DNA from: Paraspadella gotoi
Lineage: Eukaryota; Chaetognatha
NCBI GenBank assembly: GCA_051294375.1
Contig: CM119268.1
Coordinates: 1,229,218-1,293,217, forward strand
Length of the DNA: 64,000 bases
Direction of reading: 5' to 3'
How positions within the stretch are numbered: position 1 is the stretch's first letter; each line of letters begins with the position of its first letter. Below are positions 1 through 12,104 of this stretch, one piece after another. The position numbers and the translations under genes were made by a program. The notes under the pieces were generated by a model that saw only the letters and a list, made by a program, of their open reading frames with translations, did no database searches and was not told the origin of the DNA.

Positions 1-495
1 ATAATATTATTTGAGTGGGGATTATTTAATTAGTTAAATATGCAAATATGAAATTTGACCTCGGCTGGTCTTCGTTAAAAAACAATCTAATTTAATTTCA
101 AGATTAAAACTTTTTTTAAGAAGAGACATAAAGTTTTCTTTTGATAAGTAAAATAATATTAGAAAGGAAAAGAGTTTCGTCCTACTCAGATTGTCCGAAA
201 ACGAGTTGCAGCTGTGCAGCGGCGCGTCCAGCTTCTTCTCTATCGTTTTCTCCTCACTCTCTCTCTCTCTCTGCTCTCTTCTCTTCTCTCTCTCTCTCTC
301 TTCTTCTCTCTCTCTTTTCTTTCTTATTATTCCGCCATTTTTTCCGCGGCTTTCTTTCTTCACATACAAAATCCCAAATTTACATCGAGATTTCATGGAT
401 TTCTTTTTTCTTAAAATTCTGAATTCATTCTTATATACACGAGAGGGTGGAAATACTGAACCAGCCCTCTCCTCTTCTCTTTTCCCTCTCTCTCT

Positions 496-529
<34 letters not shown>

Positions 530-604
530 TTCTCTCTTCTCTCTTCTCATTCATACACGCATTTGTTTGTTTTTTTACGTATGAAATGATTCATCGCGCG
601 TCAA
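1..604. repeat. CT-rich microsatellite region, no gene seen
   Basis: AT-rich sequence with two CT/TC microsatellite blocks (about 250-330 and 460-555). The reading frames here translate only to Ser/Leu/Phe strings on one strand and Arg/Glu/Lys strings on the other, as expected of (CT)n, so none is supported as a gene. Confidence 0.8.
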
Positions 605-1074
605 TGAATGACATCAGAGAAAGTGTGACGGTCTCTGAATATTGACATTAGTTCCGGAAACGTGACTTATTGTAAAATGGATCGAAAAATTAAAACGAAT
701 AATTATCGAAAGTTTTTTAAAATATTAACAACATGTTAAATAAAATTCTTGCTCCTACTCCCTGCTACTCCTACTCCAACCAAAACCCTTACTTCCCCAT
801 CCTTTCGCTCCTACGAACCTGCGGACCCGAGGGCCGCCGCTCCAACGAGCAGGAGCGCCGTTGTGAACTTCATCGTTCTCCCTTTTCTGTTGGAGCCGTT
901 ACCACTGGTCCAGCCAAACATGTGACGCGATGAGAAGAAAAAATAAAAATCCAGAAAAAAAATATGTTAATTGTTTTTTTTTGTCGGAGAAAAAAACGCT
1001 GTTCTTCTGTTGAGGAGGAGCTTAGGGCGACGAGGGAAATGAGCTCGCCTTTTATAGGGGAAGACGTGAAAAGG

Positions 1075-1118
<44 letters not shown>

Positions 1119-1741
1119 AGAGTCGAGAGATCGAATTCGTTTGTCGAAGCGAAAAAAAAACTAATAATCAGCGATATATTCTTATTTTTCTTCTTCTTCT
1201 TCTTCTTTCTTATTCTAATTCATATCCTTCTTTCTTCTTCTTCTCCTCCTCTTCGTAAAGAATTAAGAGAATAGAAACACGGTTTAATTGTTAAATATTT
1301 TACCTAATCCATAACTAATTTTTGTTTGGCAAATCCATAACCTAATTTTTAACCTGATCCTTAACTCTAACATTTAATTAATCTTTAAAAAAAATTTAAA
1401 AAACAAATTTAAAATAAATTAGCTAAATTTGTTAAAAATTAGGCCCACGTGCTACCCACTTCTCGCGACCGCTGGCGTTTGCTGGGGAGTGGCTTTAAAA
1501 AAAAGAAATTGCGTCTACATGATTTTTTGCGCCGAATGAGTTCAAAAGTCAAGAAGAGGTTTTTTTTTCGCGGTGGCCTAGTCATCTTAGGCGATTTACT
1601 TAAAATTACATTAAGATTACAAATTCTTTCTCANNNNNNNNNNNNNNNNNNNNNNNNNACCGATCGTGGGTAGCTGTACGAAGACCATTCGGAGTTGCAA
1701 AAAAAAAAAAATTACCAATGGTTATTTATGGAGGCTTTAAT

Positions 1742-1781
<40 letters not shown>

Positions 1782-2058
1782 CTTCTCATCTCTCTTCTCT
1801 CTCTTCTCTCTCTCTCTCTCTCACACATTCTGACATATTCATACGCGCCGCTCCCTCAGCAAAAATATTTCCTATTCGCACTGAAAAAAATTTGGTCAAA
1901 GATTTTTTTTTTCTCTCCAGAGTCACGAGAATCAAAAATAATATAGGACGAAATATTTATTAAATTCGACAAGAAAAAATCCAAGATAAAGAATAAGTAA
2001 ATCAGACAACAGAAATTGATTTATGGGGGATCTAGACAAGAGAGAGGATGAGAGAGAG

Positions 2059-2098
<40 letters not shown>

Positions 2099-3240
2099 AG
2101 AGAGAGTAGATAATGGCTTCGTAAGAAACTATACCTTTCTACTCTTTAATATTTTGCACTCAGAGAATCTTTCGTACGCAGGTGTTGTTGTTCCTCGGAT
2201 TGCGAAAATTGCGTTGAGAGAGAGAGAGAAGAGAGAGAGGAGAGAGAGAGAGAGACGAGAGAAGAGCAGAGAGAGAGAGTGTATAATTTGACTAATAGCC
2301 AATTTCTGTTAAATCTGCTTCAGTCGCTTTATGAAAATATGGATTGAAATAGAAATTGCACTATCAATTTCAAACCTACATATTGGGAGGTGCTCTCTCT
2401 CTCTCTCTCTCTCTCTTCGCTCCTATCTTTGAGGAAATGTTAAAATAAAATCTAATGAATTATTAAGCCCTCTGTCTCTCAATACTGAACACTAAGGCGA
2501 AAAACGGTTTTCCGTCTCAGTCTCTGGACCAGTATAATTTTGTTGTTAGTCTCCTGCACAATGTAACAATCTAGAGTGATGTGAAGGATAAAATTCTAAG
2601 AAAAATTAGAATTTAGCATTATAAAATATGTAAATAAAAACAATAGAAATACACTAGTAAACTTCATTTTTAAATCATTTTATATATAGTGGCACGCAGT
2701 GAGATATTTTTATAGTTTCATAAGTATATAATAAGCTAAAATTTCAAATGCAAATTTTTAAATTTAAGATCCTTGCAAAAGTTGATGTAATAGTAAAGTA
2801 TTGCTATTTACCTAATCATAATTAGCTTGAAACAATGTTAACACGCTGTTACTTGATTTTTTTTTATATTTAATTATTGTTTTTTCTTTAAAAAAAAAGT
2901 AATACTACTGCTGTCATCACTGTGAATCTCATCAGTTTTCCATTTTTCCGACATTTATTACTAAATAATAATAATAAAAATACTAAATATTTATTTCGTA
3001 AATAATCTTTATTTTATTGATCTTCAAAATCATTTTAAATTTCGAGTCCAAATTCATTCGGTGAATTCGTTCATTACGTTACCGAAATCTCTCACTTCCA
3101 AAGTCAGGTTCACAAATCTCTTTCGTTAAAAAGGATAAAATGGGCCAAAGCTGAAGATCGCGTGCTGGAGTTCTTTCTGTTTCTTGTGTTTTGGTTTTTG
3201 TTTTTCTCTTTTTCTCAAGGATTTTAAACTTTCGTTTTTT
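605..3240 (+). repeat. Copy A of a noisy ~2.6 kb direct duplication
   Basis: This stretch aligns colinearly with about 12,105-14,815. Shared landmarks are the 'gtgtgacggtctctgaat' segment (626 and 12,131), the 'gcggacc..gagggccgccgct' segment (about 820 and 12,320), 'cccacgtgc' (about 1,443 and 13,020) and 'acgttaccgaaatctctcac' (about 3,076 and 14,651). The copies differ by many one-base insertions and deletions, often in homopolymers, rather than mainly by substitutions. No reading frame survives in both copies, so I see no gene. It contains a 25-N gap and several GA/CT microsatellites. Confidence 0.85.
1634..1658. other. Assembly gap, 25 N
   Basis: Run of exactly 25 N inside duplication copy A. 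The same fixed size recurs at 7,342 and 31,128, which suggests placeholder gaps from a gap-filling program rather than measured gaps. Confidence 0.98.
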
Positions 3241-3257
3241 TGCCAAGGTATGTCATC

Positions 3258-3480
3258 CTTCGAATCGCCTTCCCCGGGGGCGGTGCTGGCGGGCGGCCCG
3301 CGGGGTGGACTTCCGCGGGGCGCCCGAGGGGCAGGCAACATCTTTAGCTCGGCTAGGGGGCGGCCCCCTGTGCCTCTTTTTGGCAGCCCCAAGGGGCCAA
3401 CTCAGGGGAATCCCCCAGGGCTAGAAAACCTGCCCCTGGGGCTACCCCCAGGGGGATGGATTTTCCTGCCCCTTGAACGG
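3258..3480 (+). repeat. Left GC-rich inverted repeat
   Basis: Very GC-rich block packed with short G-run/C-run palindromes such as 'cccctggggc' and 'cccccaggggg', in a region otherwise about two-thirds AT. It is inverted relative to 6,046-6,335. Open frames through it encode only Gly/Pro/Arg-rich low-complexity peptide. Confidence 0.7.
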
Positions 3481-4859
3481 CTCTCCCCCCTCGTATCTCT
3501 TCTTCCCTTTACTCTCTCTTTCTTCCTCCCTCTCTCTCTCTCTTTCTCTATCTATTTTCTGATTTTCATCTTTCATTACAATAAAATATAAAAAAAAATA
3601 AAAATAAATATTTTACTTCAATTAATAATATATAAAACAAAGAAAAACCCCACATAATATAACCATCTCGCATCACTTCTCCGCGGTTTCCACCTCTGCC
3701 CACCTTCAGTCAACATTCGACATAAATTATGGCTCAATAAAAATAAAATAAATCTCTCCTTATAATTTAGTAACTGCTTTACATTTGGTTACCTTCATAA
3801 GTGCGCTAAACTTTATAATTTGCGGTCAAACTTTAATAATTCTGGTAAACTCTCATAATTTGCGCGTCAACTTGCATAAATTTGGTCAACTTAGACCAAA
3901 TTTGGACCAACTTTGGATTTAAAAAGACCGGTCGTCACGGGCGAGCGACTTCTGGGTCACCTATCCGTAAAACTACATAGATCAGTTGTTTATCGTAGTC
4001 ATAAATCTCATTAATTTGTCAACAATCAACTTAACAATTAGCCTAATTAATAATTTTATCCATAGCAAATAAAAAAAAGAAGAGAGAATGAGTTGCAAAA
4101 ACATTTTTAATAGATGTTCAAGTAATAAGTACTTTTGTTTTTCCATTAAAACTCACTATATTTTATTTTTCTACCCAACACCGAACAACATATTTTATCT
4201 CTTTTAATTAATTTTATATATGAAAATAAAGAGTAGAATGGATATTTTATTTTTTAATTCACTTAATAAAAATTTAGATTTAATTAAATATTTAATTGAT
4301 TAATTAATTAATATCAGTCTATTAGAGTTCTCAATTCCCATATTAGTGCATTAACTCCAATTCTTTATTATCCGTGTAATAATTAACATAGCAGTGATTG
4401 GAGATTAACATTTTGTTATGGGTAGAAAAGTATGATGATTTGACGTCTAGATATAAAGTTATTGCTATTCTCTCTCTACAAATCGATCAGCCTCATACTT
4501 AACTCACGAAATGTGAGTTCATCTTAAGCAATCTACAATACTGCGCGCGATTATTTAATACCAAATACTTAAATAAAATAAAATTTTATTTTACGAATGT
4601 AAACTGTTTATGTTTGATGAGTTGAATGATAGTTTTTTATTATTTTTGGGGGGGCTCCATAATTTCACTTAATAGTAGGTCTGTCAGCTTCACTGCCAAT
4701 TATTTGTCTGAGTGATAGTTTTATTTTAAGTTTCTTTTTAAACATCAAATTATGAATATTTTTTTTAAAAATTATGTCTCGTCTATTCAGTCTATGCAAG
4801 ATGTCCATCCAAACAAAAAAGAAAAAAAAATTTCAAAAAAGATTGTATTGTATTATCCT

Positions 4860-5002
4860 TTCAGTTTCTCTCTTTCACCAATGACCCATTTCACTTCTTT
4901 TCAAACAACTGATGCTTGGCCTCAACTATAAGACTGTAACTCCATCTTTTAAAAACCACATATTTCTGTGTTGAAACTTTTGCCCCTCTCCTCTTTCTTT
5001 CT

Positions 5003-5041
<39 letters not shown>

Positions 5042-5085
5042 GTTCATTCATGGGCGATGCACAAATTGTAAAATTATTTAATTAA
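4860..5085 (+). mobile_element. Penelope-like element tail fragment
   Basis: The stretch 'caccaatgacc...' to 'tgtgttgaaactttt' followed by a CT microsatellite resembles 42,700-42,870 and 49,380-49,500, which lie upstream of hammerhead motifs in the same order. It is followed directly by a degenerate hammerhead (5,086-5,124). I infer a decayed 3' or pseudo-LTR part of a Penelope-like retroelement. Confidence 0.5.
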
Positions 5086-5124
5086 ACGCTCATGAAGACT
5101 CACGAAAAAGGAGTCGAATACATG
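5086..5124 (+). ncRNA. Degenerate hammerhead ribozyme motif
   Basis: Core CTCATGA (consensus CTGATGA, one change) at 5,089-5,095. Stem II is GACTC/GAGTC around a nine-base loop, followed by GAAT instead of GAAA and then ACATGT with C at the cleavage position. The same layout is intact at 42,937 and 50,811. The changed core G5 and A15.1 should abolish cleavage. Confidence 0.55.
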
Positions 5125-5487
5125 TCCGTACAAAATAAAATCGTTGGAAAGAAACTAATTTTCAAACTTTGCTTTAAAAAAATAAAGACTAAATGAAACA
5201 ATAAAAAAAATAAGTATGATCAAAATTGACTGAATTAGCTTTTTACACTAGATTTGTTTGGCTACGTGTCCTTACAATTGATTTGCTATAAAACTGTCTA
5301 TATCTTTTTATACTGAAATTAAAATAATTTGGCGTTAAATAATACATAATATCTTATTTTTAGATATAAATATGGAATAAATGAGTCACAATAAATTTTG
5401 ATTATAGAATATGTTATATGTAGCTCGGGGCAATTGTCCTTTTTAGGTTCACGCCCATCCTTAAACGCATTACTCTTTCAGTTGTGC

Positions 5488-5715
5488 CTGGCTGGTATGT
5501 CATTGAGTATAAGCCTCTTCAGCTCTGAACCACTAGCTGACTGGGTTGCAATCCCAACCCTCCTGCACTGCGACATAACTGGTTACCTACCCTGCGCGGA
5601 AAGGAGTGAGGACGGCCTCGCTAAGCCCGCCTGGGGGCGTGGTGCAAACCCTCAATGCGTTGTTCCAACCCAGGAAACCCGATCTGCATCTCTGCTACAG
5701 AGCGGGGTGTACTAG
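5488..5715 (+). mobile_element. tRNA-derived SINE
   Basis: The head matches the other SINE copies in the window: 'gtcattgagtataagcc' (A-box side) and 'gggttgcaatcccaaccc', which is a good pol III B box. The body carries 'aaaggagtgaggacgg' and a 'gggggcgtggtgcaaacc' segment, like the copy at 15,885-16,030. A SINE of the same family is the best reading, although the A box is weak. Confidence 0.6.
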
Positions 5716-6045
5716 AAGTATGAGGATTAGTCATTTCTGCTCCACTTAGCGCTCTTATACCACTAGTGATATTTAAATTCATGTTACATAAAAAACAAGT
5801 CTTGAACACGCAGTACGAGAGATAAAAAGGATTTATAGAAGAGAGAAAAAAAGAAATCGAGAAGAGAAAAAAGGATAATAAAGAGAATTTTAAATGAGAA
5901 AAAAAGAAGAGAGAGAAGTATACTAAAGCAGAGAGAAAAAGAAACAAAGGAGAGAGAAAGAGAGAATAACAGACAGGGAGGATAATACATTAATCATATC
6001 ATAGTCAATAAGATATATTTTCATCTCAACTTTTGCTCTCTCTTT

Positions 6046-6335
6046 AACCTCGCCCCTGGGGTGGAGCAGATTTTTTTGGTCGCTCCCCAAGGGTCTTTTA
6101 CCCCCAAGGGCAGACTTTTTTTTGGCCCAGGGGGCTAGGGCTTCTAGGGGCGCCCCTATATAGACCCAAAATGTCTGGCCCAGGGGAACCCCCCTGAGGG
6201 CGGCCACCTGAGACAATCGCAGAGGGGGCCGCCCCCCTTCCTCATACTGACCATTTTGTTGCTCCCCCTGGGAAAGTCTGCCTCCCTCAGGGCTCGGCCC
6301 CTAGAGGCCGCCCGCCGGGCGGAGGATTTGGAGAT
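6046..6335 (-). repeat. Right GC-rich inverted repeat
   Basis: Inverted and diverged partner of 3,258-3,480. It has the same run of C-run/G-run mini-palindromes and the 'gggggccgcccccc' core, and its outer edge reads TGTTCATC on the minus strand. See the insertion entry. Confidence 0.7.
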
Positions 6336-6344
6336 GAACATTTA

Positions 6345-7240
6345 TTTCTCTTTTTTGCTAACCTAAAAAAAACTGGTTGAAAAAAAGAAAAACTTTAAAC
6401 TTTAGAATCTTTCAATCCACGTTCGACTTCAGATTCCGGTGAAAAAAAATCTTTCTATGCATGGGTCTCCCCTCTTCTCTCTCTCTCTTCTCTCTCTCTT
6501 CTTATCTCTGTTCAGTCTCTCTTCCCATTGTCCTCTGAACTGTTCTCTCGCCGCCTAACTTTGCTTCTCCTCTCTCTTCACTTCTCATCTCTCTCTTCAT
6601 CTCATCTTCTCTACTTTCATATTCTGTCTCTCCTCTCTTCTCTTCTCTTCCTCTCTCTCTCTTCTCTCCTCTCTCTCTTCTCTCTCTCTCTCCTCCCTTC
6701 CCCCTCTCCCTTCGTCTTTACTTTCATCTGGCTCATCTCTCTCCCTCACCTCTCTATTTCGTCATCGCTCAATTATTCAACGAAATCCAAAAAATCGAGT
6801 TTTCGAATTCGTTCTTTGGGAAAACTGAATTTCAATCATAAGAAAAACAATAGAAGAGACAGAGAAAAAGGTCGAAAACAAGATTAGAAAAAAAAAAAGA
6901 AAAATTGGCCTTATTTTCCCAGGAAACGGCCCATTTATTCTATTTCCCAAAACGCCCATTTATCTTATTTTTTAGAACGAAACTATTTTGATTTTATTAC
7001 TTTCCCAGAATGGACCTATTTTAACTTTTCCCAGATACGAACTTTGTAGATGAAGTGTGCTATAGTAAGGCCGTAAGAATGCTATAGAACTTTTAACCCC
7101 GTCTAACAGCATGACTGATAATCGCATGTGAACCACATGAAGAATTCATTGAAAACCTAAGTTGAAGGATCACTGCCCACAAAAACAAGAATAAATATTG
7201 CCCGCAAAGATAAAGTATTGGGTGGGATGAACCGCCTAAA
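6345..7240 (+). repeat. Continuation of duplicated segment (matches 14,813-15,970)
   Basis: After the insertion the sequence resumes homology to copy B: 'aactttaaactttagaat', 'gattccggtg', CT microsatellites, then 'ggaaacggcccattt' and 'aaaacgccc' (6,920-6,960 against 15,650-15,690). It ends in a partial SINE (about 7,175-7,240, minus strand). From about 7,240 to the N gap it repeats 2,590-2,700 a third time, so parts of this locus are present three times. Confidence 0.75.
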
Positions 7241-7341
7241 ATTCTAGAAAAATTAGAATTTAGCATATAAAATATGAAAATAAAAACCAATAGATATACT
7301 TTAGTAAATTCATTTTTAAATTTTATATATTAGTGGGCACC

Positions 7342-7366
7342 NNNNNNNNNNNNNNNNNNNNNNNNN
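7342..7366. other. Assembly gap, 25 N
   Basis: Exactly 25 N. The left flank is the third copy of a segment also at about 2,690 and 14,250. The right flank is an unrelated purine tract. Confidence 0.98.
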
Positions 7367-8400
7367 GAGAAGATGAAGAGGAAGGGGAAGAAACAAGAGG
7401 CAAGAAAAAAAGAAAAAGAAAAGCAAGGAAAAACAGGGGGGGAAGAGGAAGAGGAAGGGGAAAGAGAAGAGACAAAAGGAAAAAAGAAGCGTAACAGTAG
7501 GAAAAGGAAAGGAAAAAGCAAGGGAGGGAAAGAGGTGACATGAAAGAAAAGAAAGAGGAAGAAGAAGGGAGAACAAAAACAAAGGAAAGCAAGGGGAGAG
7601 AGGAAGGGTGAAAGGGGAGATTGGGGAGAAGGAAGGAAGAAGAGGCAAAAAACAAAAAGAAAGGGAGGAGGGGAAGGGGGGGGGGGGTAGGGGAAGAGAG
7701 AAGGAAGGGGGGGAACGAGGTAAAGGGAGAGATAAGGAATGCGGATGAAATAGGAATGAAAAATAGGTAGGGGTGTTGGGATAGGAGGGAGCGCGGAGAG
7801 GAGAAGGGGTGGGAAAAGAAAAAAGAGAAACAAAAAAAAAAAAAAAAAAGAAAAAAAAAAAGCGAAAAAAAGTAACAACAAAGAAAAAAAAGATAGAACA
7901 AAAAAAGAAAGAAAAAAAAAAAAAAAAGAGAACGTGATACTGAAGAGAAGGAGAGAAAAAAACATAAAAAAGAGGGGAACAAGAAAGGAGAGGCAAAAAG
8001 AAATATAAGGTGAGAGAGCCCGAAAGATTAGGCTGAGGAGGAAGTGCAGGGAGAGGAAGGAGGAAGAAAGGAAGACGAGACAGGTGGACGAGAGAAAGGA
8101 GAAAGGGAGAAGAGGGCAGAGGAGGGAGGGGAGGGAGGGAGAACGGGAAGGGAGAGGACGAATAGGGGAGAAGTAGTAGAAGAGGACACTTTTTAATTTT
8201 TTGTTTAGTTTCTTTTTAAATTTGAAGGAGATGACGACGAATGTTGAATTCATGTTATCAGTTGAACTTAGGTTGAGTCGAAGAAGGAAGAAAAGGGAAA
8301 TGGCGGAAAGAAAGGAATAAGAAATAAAACGAGAGAGAGAGAGAGAGAGGCAGAGAGAGAGAGAGGAGAGGGAAGAGAGAGAAAGCAGACAGACAGAAAA
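7367..8400. repeat. ~1 kb homopurine (G/A) tract
   Basis: Almost pure purine on the + strand for about 800 bases, continuing with short interruptions to the GA microsatellite at 8,330-8,390. The long minus-strand frame here translates to Phe/Ser/Leu/Pro strings, as any T/C-only sequence would, so I do not call it a gene. Such mirror-rich homopurine DNA can form triplex (H-DNA). Confidence 0.85.
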
Positions 8401-9679
8401 TGTATAAACAATAAATAAAACCAAAGAATCAATAATCAAAAATTAAAGTCAAAACGATCTCAAACAAAAAGGCAACTTTGAAATATTAAAAACTCTTCAA
8501 ATAGTTTGCGGGATGCGAAAAGTCCCACAATCGATTCTCCCACTGGGTAATTACACAGTGTTATGGCAATTACGAGACGAATCGAACAATTCTTTTTCTT
8601 TAAATAACTTTTCATTCATAACCTCTTTTTAATTAACCCAACAGTTTTTTTTTTAAGACTTTGAAAAAATTAGAGAAGAAAAACGGAAATTTATATTTTT
8701 CAGAATAAAAAAGAAGAAAGAAAGAAAAAAGAACAAATGTCCTATTTTATATTTTTTTACGAAGAAAATTCGGAAGAAAAAAGAAAAAAAAAGAAAGGAA
8801 GAAAATGACACAAATTGATTTCACAGCCGCAGATTCACTCCCGTAACACACTAAATTAAAATTTCTTTCTATCTCTCAGAAGAAACTTATTCGGAAAAAA
8901 ATTTTTTATTTTTAATTCCCCCGTCACGTTCGTTCCCTATTATGAATTACACTTGTATATTTTATAATTTTTATGTTGTTAAGGTACGCCATTATTTATG
9001 TTATTTGTTTTTATTGTTATTAACTTAAACGAACTTTTAACAATTTATAAAAAAAAGAAGGGCGGGAGTAGAGAGAGAGAGAGGGAAGAGAAGAACTGTC
9101 CCTCAGGCGGCAACAACACAACAACAACAACAACCAACCTTCCCTTCACATCGAGTCCATTTGACAACAACAAACAACACACAACAACATCCTTCCCTTC
9201 ACTCGAGATTCCATTTCGCAGGGTGGGGTGAGATGACATTTGAATCTGGCGTTTTTAGTTTTTTCACGTGAGACCCGAATGTTCTTCACTTGCTCGTCCG
9301 ATTCGTCGTTCAGCGTGTCCTTCGTTGTCGTAGACGTAAGTCTTGCGGCGTGGTACGAACTTGGATATGCCACTGATGTCGTTGGGGAGTGGGTGTTGGG
9401 AAATAAATGTGAGACCGATCGAGTCGATCGATGATGTATTGAAAGATACTATTGATCGATTGACTAAATTTAATTGTAATTTAATTAATTGATAACAATT
9501 CCTTCAATCTCGTTAACGTATATTTTATCCGTAGAAGAACCGGAACTGCAGTTAAGATGATCGTTCGAATATTTTTATAAAAAATAAAATTTTAATCTTC
9601 TATTATCTTTTTTTAACGAAAAACCTCAGCTGAGCCAATAGATCACGTCCTCCCCCCATCTCACTTTATCTTGTTTCTA
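8401..9679. other. AT-rich spacer, nothing recognised
   Basis: AT-rich with A/G-rich patches, a CAACAA microsatellite (9,105-9,190) and a segment containing 'atccttcccttcac' at about 9,190 that recurs near 18,009. No coding or RNA feature is supported. Confidence 0.6.
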
Positions 9680-9689
9680 TCTTCAGTTT

Positions 9690-9945
9690 TTCAGTTGCGC
9701 CGCGATTCCGCGGAGCGACGTCTAAGTCACTTTTCGGTCGCTGTCTGTCGGTCTAGCTTTCCACTTATTACAAATTGCATATATTGCCTACAGTTGGTTC
9801 ATTGTGTTAAACAGCAAAACTCAAATATCTAAGGATGTAGATGCCGCCTTCAGGAATTGTCTCAAAACTATCTAAAGGGACGTGATGTGATCAAAGGTGA
9901 AATACACGTGAAAATAAAGGTCACTGCGTCGCAACACATTGGAAT
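9690..9945 (-). mobile_element. MITE with 'GTTGCGCCGC' ends, copy 1
   Basis: Starts 'agttgcgccgcga' and ends 'actgcgtcgcaacacatt'. It carries the family's internal landmarks in reverse orientation (the 'gccgccttcagga' block and the 'agttggttca' block). The full-length reference copy is at 43,463-43,795. Confidence 0.7.
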
Positions 9946-10861
9946 TTACAGTTTGTTTCTTTGTTATTTTGCAATTGAAAATTCGACAACGGGATATTTT
10001 CTTTACATACCATTTCGTTAAAGTGGAACTTTGACATATTATATATATTGTTTTGATGGAATTTATCATCATAACATAGAAAAAAAAAAGGGAATCGGAA
10101 ATACCTTTTATAAAGTTGCAGCTGTTTTTACCGAGCGGGAAAAAATCATATCGTCTGATTCCATTCTCCAGAGTTAAAACGGCGAGAATGACTTCGCCCA
10201 GAAGTTTTCTAACTCGCGCAACACCCCTTGGTTTTTTTTTCCAACACCCCTCCACACCATAACTCGTCGGATCAGTGGCAGCTCTTTCTAAAACCCCCCG
10301 TTTCAACTTACATCGATCAAACTCATTTTTAGGGTTTAATAATTAGGTTATGGGTTGAGGATTACGTTACGTTATAATAATATACGGTATAATGGGATAT
10401 GGATTTAATATTTTTTAAAAAGATAGAACTAAATATTTAAATTAATCATTAAATTTTAAATGATTGGATCTCTAAAATAAGGGCACGTTCTGGTATAAAT
10501 AGGCCCAACAAAGGTGCGGCACCACAACAAAATAATAGAATAACTTATGCTGAAGAAACCTTACCCGCATCGCAGATTTGGCGAAGCTTGTCGAGAAATG
10601 GGGGTGAGAGGACTCTCGAGAAAGATGAAATTATTGACTCTTCGCATTTTAAGAAACATAAGTTTTTTTCTTTCCTCTTTCTTTTTCTTTCTCGCTTGGA
10701 AGGGAATTATCAATCTTCTGGCTCTCTCTGCTCTCTCTCTCTTCCTCTCCCTCTATCTCTCGTCTCTCTCTCTCTTCTCTCTCTCTCTCTCCTCTCTCTC
10801 TCTCCTACTCTCTCTCCTCTCTCTCTCTCTTTCTCTCCCTCTCTTCCTTCTCTCTCTCCCT

Positions 10862-10896
<35 letters not shown>

Positions 10897-11190
10897 CTCT
10901 TTTTTCCGAATATCTGATTATTATTTATTTTCGGGCATATTCTTGTCTTTTTCATCCGTATGGTTGACTTTTTAGGCTTTAAATGATTCATTTAAGGCCT
11001 AGTATAGAGTATCATAACTGGGATGGAGGTATCATTACTGGGATGGTATATCATGACTAGGTGGAGTATCATGACTAGGATGGGGTGTCATCATTGATTC
11101 TTTTTGGTTTCATATTACGTTTTAGCGGAGTAAATACACAAAGAAAAGAAACAAAGGAAAGTCTGTTAAAATCACAGGGGAAAGGGAGTG

Positions 11191-11222
<32 letters not shown>

Positions 11223-11237
11223 AGAGAGGAGAGAGAG

Positions 11238-11274
<37 letters not shown>

Positions 11275-12104
11275 GAGAATTTATTATGAAAAAATATCCA
11301 ATTATGAACAATTTATAACAATAATATTTACTTGGCTGTAGCCTTCCGATTTTTTTGTGTCTAGTACAAAATCCTTGATTGTTCGATAGTTTGAGCGAAA
11401 CACTTCATCTTTATTTTAAAGGTGGGAAATTCTATTCTCTCTCTTCTCTCTCTCTCAACTTCATCACTTCTTCCATCCCCCCCTCTTTCGGTCCACCCCC
11501 TTCCCTCCGATCTGTTTCACGTTCACACATTTCAACGTGAGCTCTGAAATCCTTTTTCGATTGTCTGACGCGCAAAGCCCTTCGCAGCTCGATTGCCCGT
11601 TCTCGGCTCAAGAACCTCGGCGGACTCTTTTTCGCCCCCGTCGGCACACCTTCGGCGTCGCGTGGCCGCGGGACTAGGGGGGCCCCAGTGGGGGGGGGAT
11701 TCGATAAGAAGGGTTGACGAAGCGAAGGAGATGGTTAAAGCGAAATATAAAAATTTAATGTAACATATTGTCATTTATTTAAATTGGGAAATATGGACAA
11801 ACTAAAATACGGAGAAATATATGATGAATTTATTTATTTCTTTAATGAATAAATGTGAAAAATTGAAAAGCGTGAGGATCAGGTTCACGTGAAGGAAGAA
11901 AGAAAAAAGAGCAAAGAAAAAAGAAAGATTTTTGTTGTGGAAGTCGGCGAGTTTGAAACTCTGACGACGAACTTCGTGCCTGGACAATGGGACGGGGCTT
12001 CATCTTCCAGAGACAGAGCAATGAGGAGAGAGAGAGAGGAGAGAGAGAGAGGAGAAGAGAGGAGAGAGAGAGAGGAGAGACGAGAGAGAGAGCAGGAGAG
12101 AGAC
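9946..12104. other. Microsatellites and a 25-bp minisatellite, no gene seen
   Basis: Contains CT blocks (10,715-10,900), GA blocks (11,190-11,275; 12,020-12,130) and a short tandem array with units like 'ggagtatcatgactaggat' (about 10,998-11,092, four to five units). The reading frames are low complexity. Around 11,530-11,720 is a GC-rich patch with a 90-base open frame on the minus strand that matches nothing I know. Confidence 0.6.

Larger units (their letters stand above)
3243..6357. mobile_element. ~3.1 kb insertion with GC-rich terminal inverted repeats
   Basis: Copy B reads straight through at about 14,815 (a T-run followed by gctaac and an A-run). Copy A is interrupted at the matching point: the T-run/gccaa end lies at about 3,235-3,246 and the T-run/gctaacc end at about 6,351-6,364. 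The intervening ~3.1 kb starts and ends with GC-rich blocks in opposite orientation (3,258-3,480 and 6,046-6,335), both with an outer TGT(T)CATC-like start and a shared 'gggggcggccccct' core. Repetition of the T-run plus gcyaa at both edges looks like a target-site duplication. No transposase is visible. The interior is AT-rich and holds a SINE and a Penelope-tail fragment, so it may be a non-autonomous or composite element. Confidence 0.55.

Noticed and set aside
3184-3591. Gly/Pro-rich 135-codon frame
   Set aside because: It runs through the GC-rich inverted repeat; codon content follows the palindromic DNA and the frame is not kept in the right-hand repeat.
7316-8439. Long open frames (up to 369 codons) on the minus strand
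   Set aside because: The DNA is a homopurine tract; its complement is T/C only and cannot spell stop codons. The product is Phe/Ser/Leu/Pro strings and it runs into an N gap.
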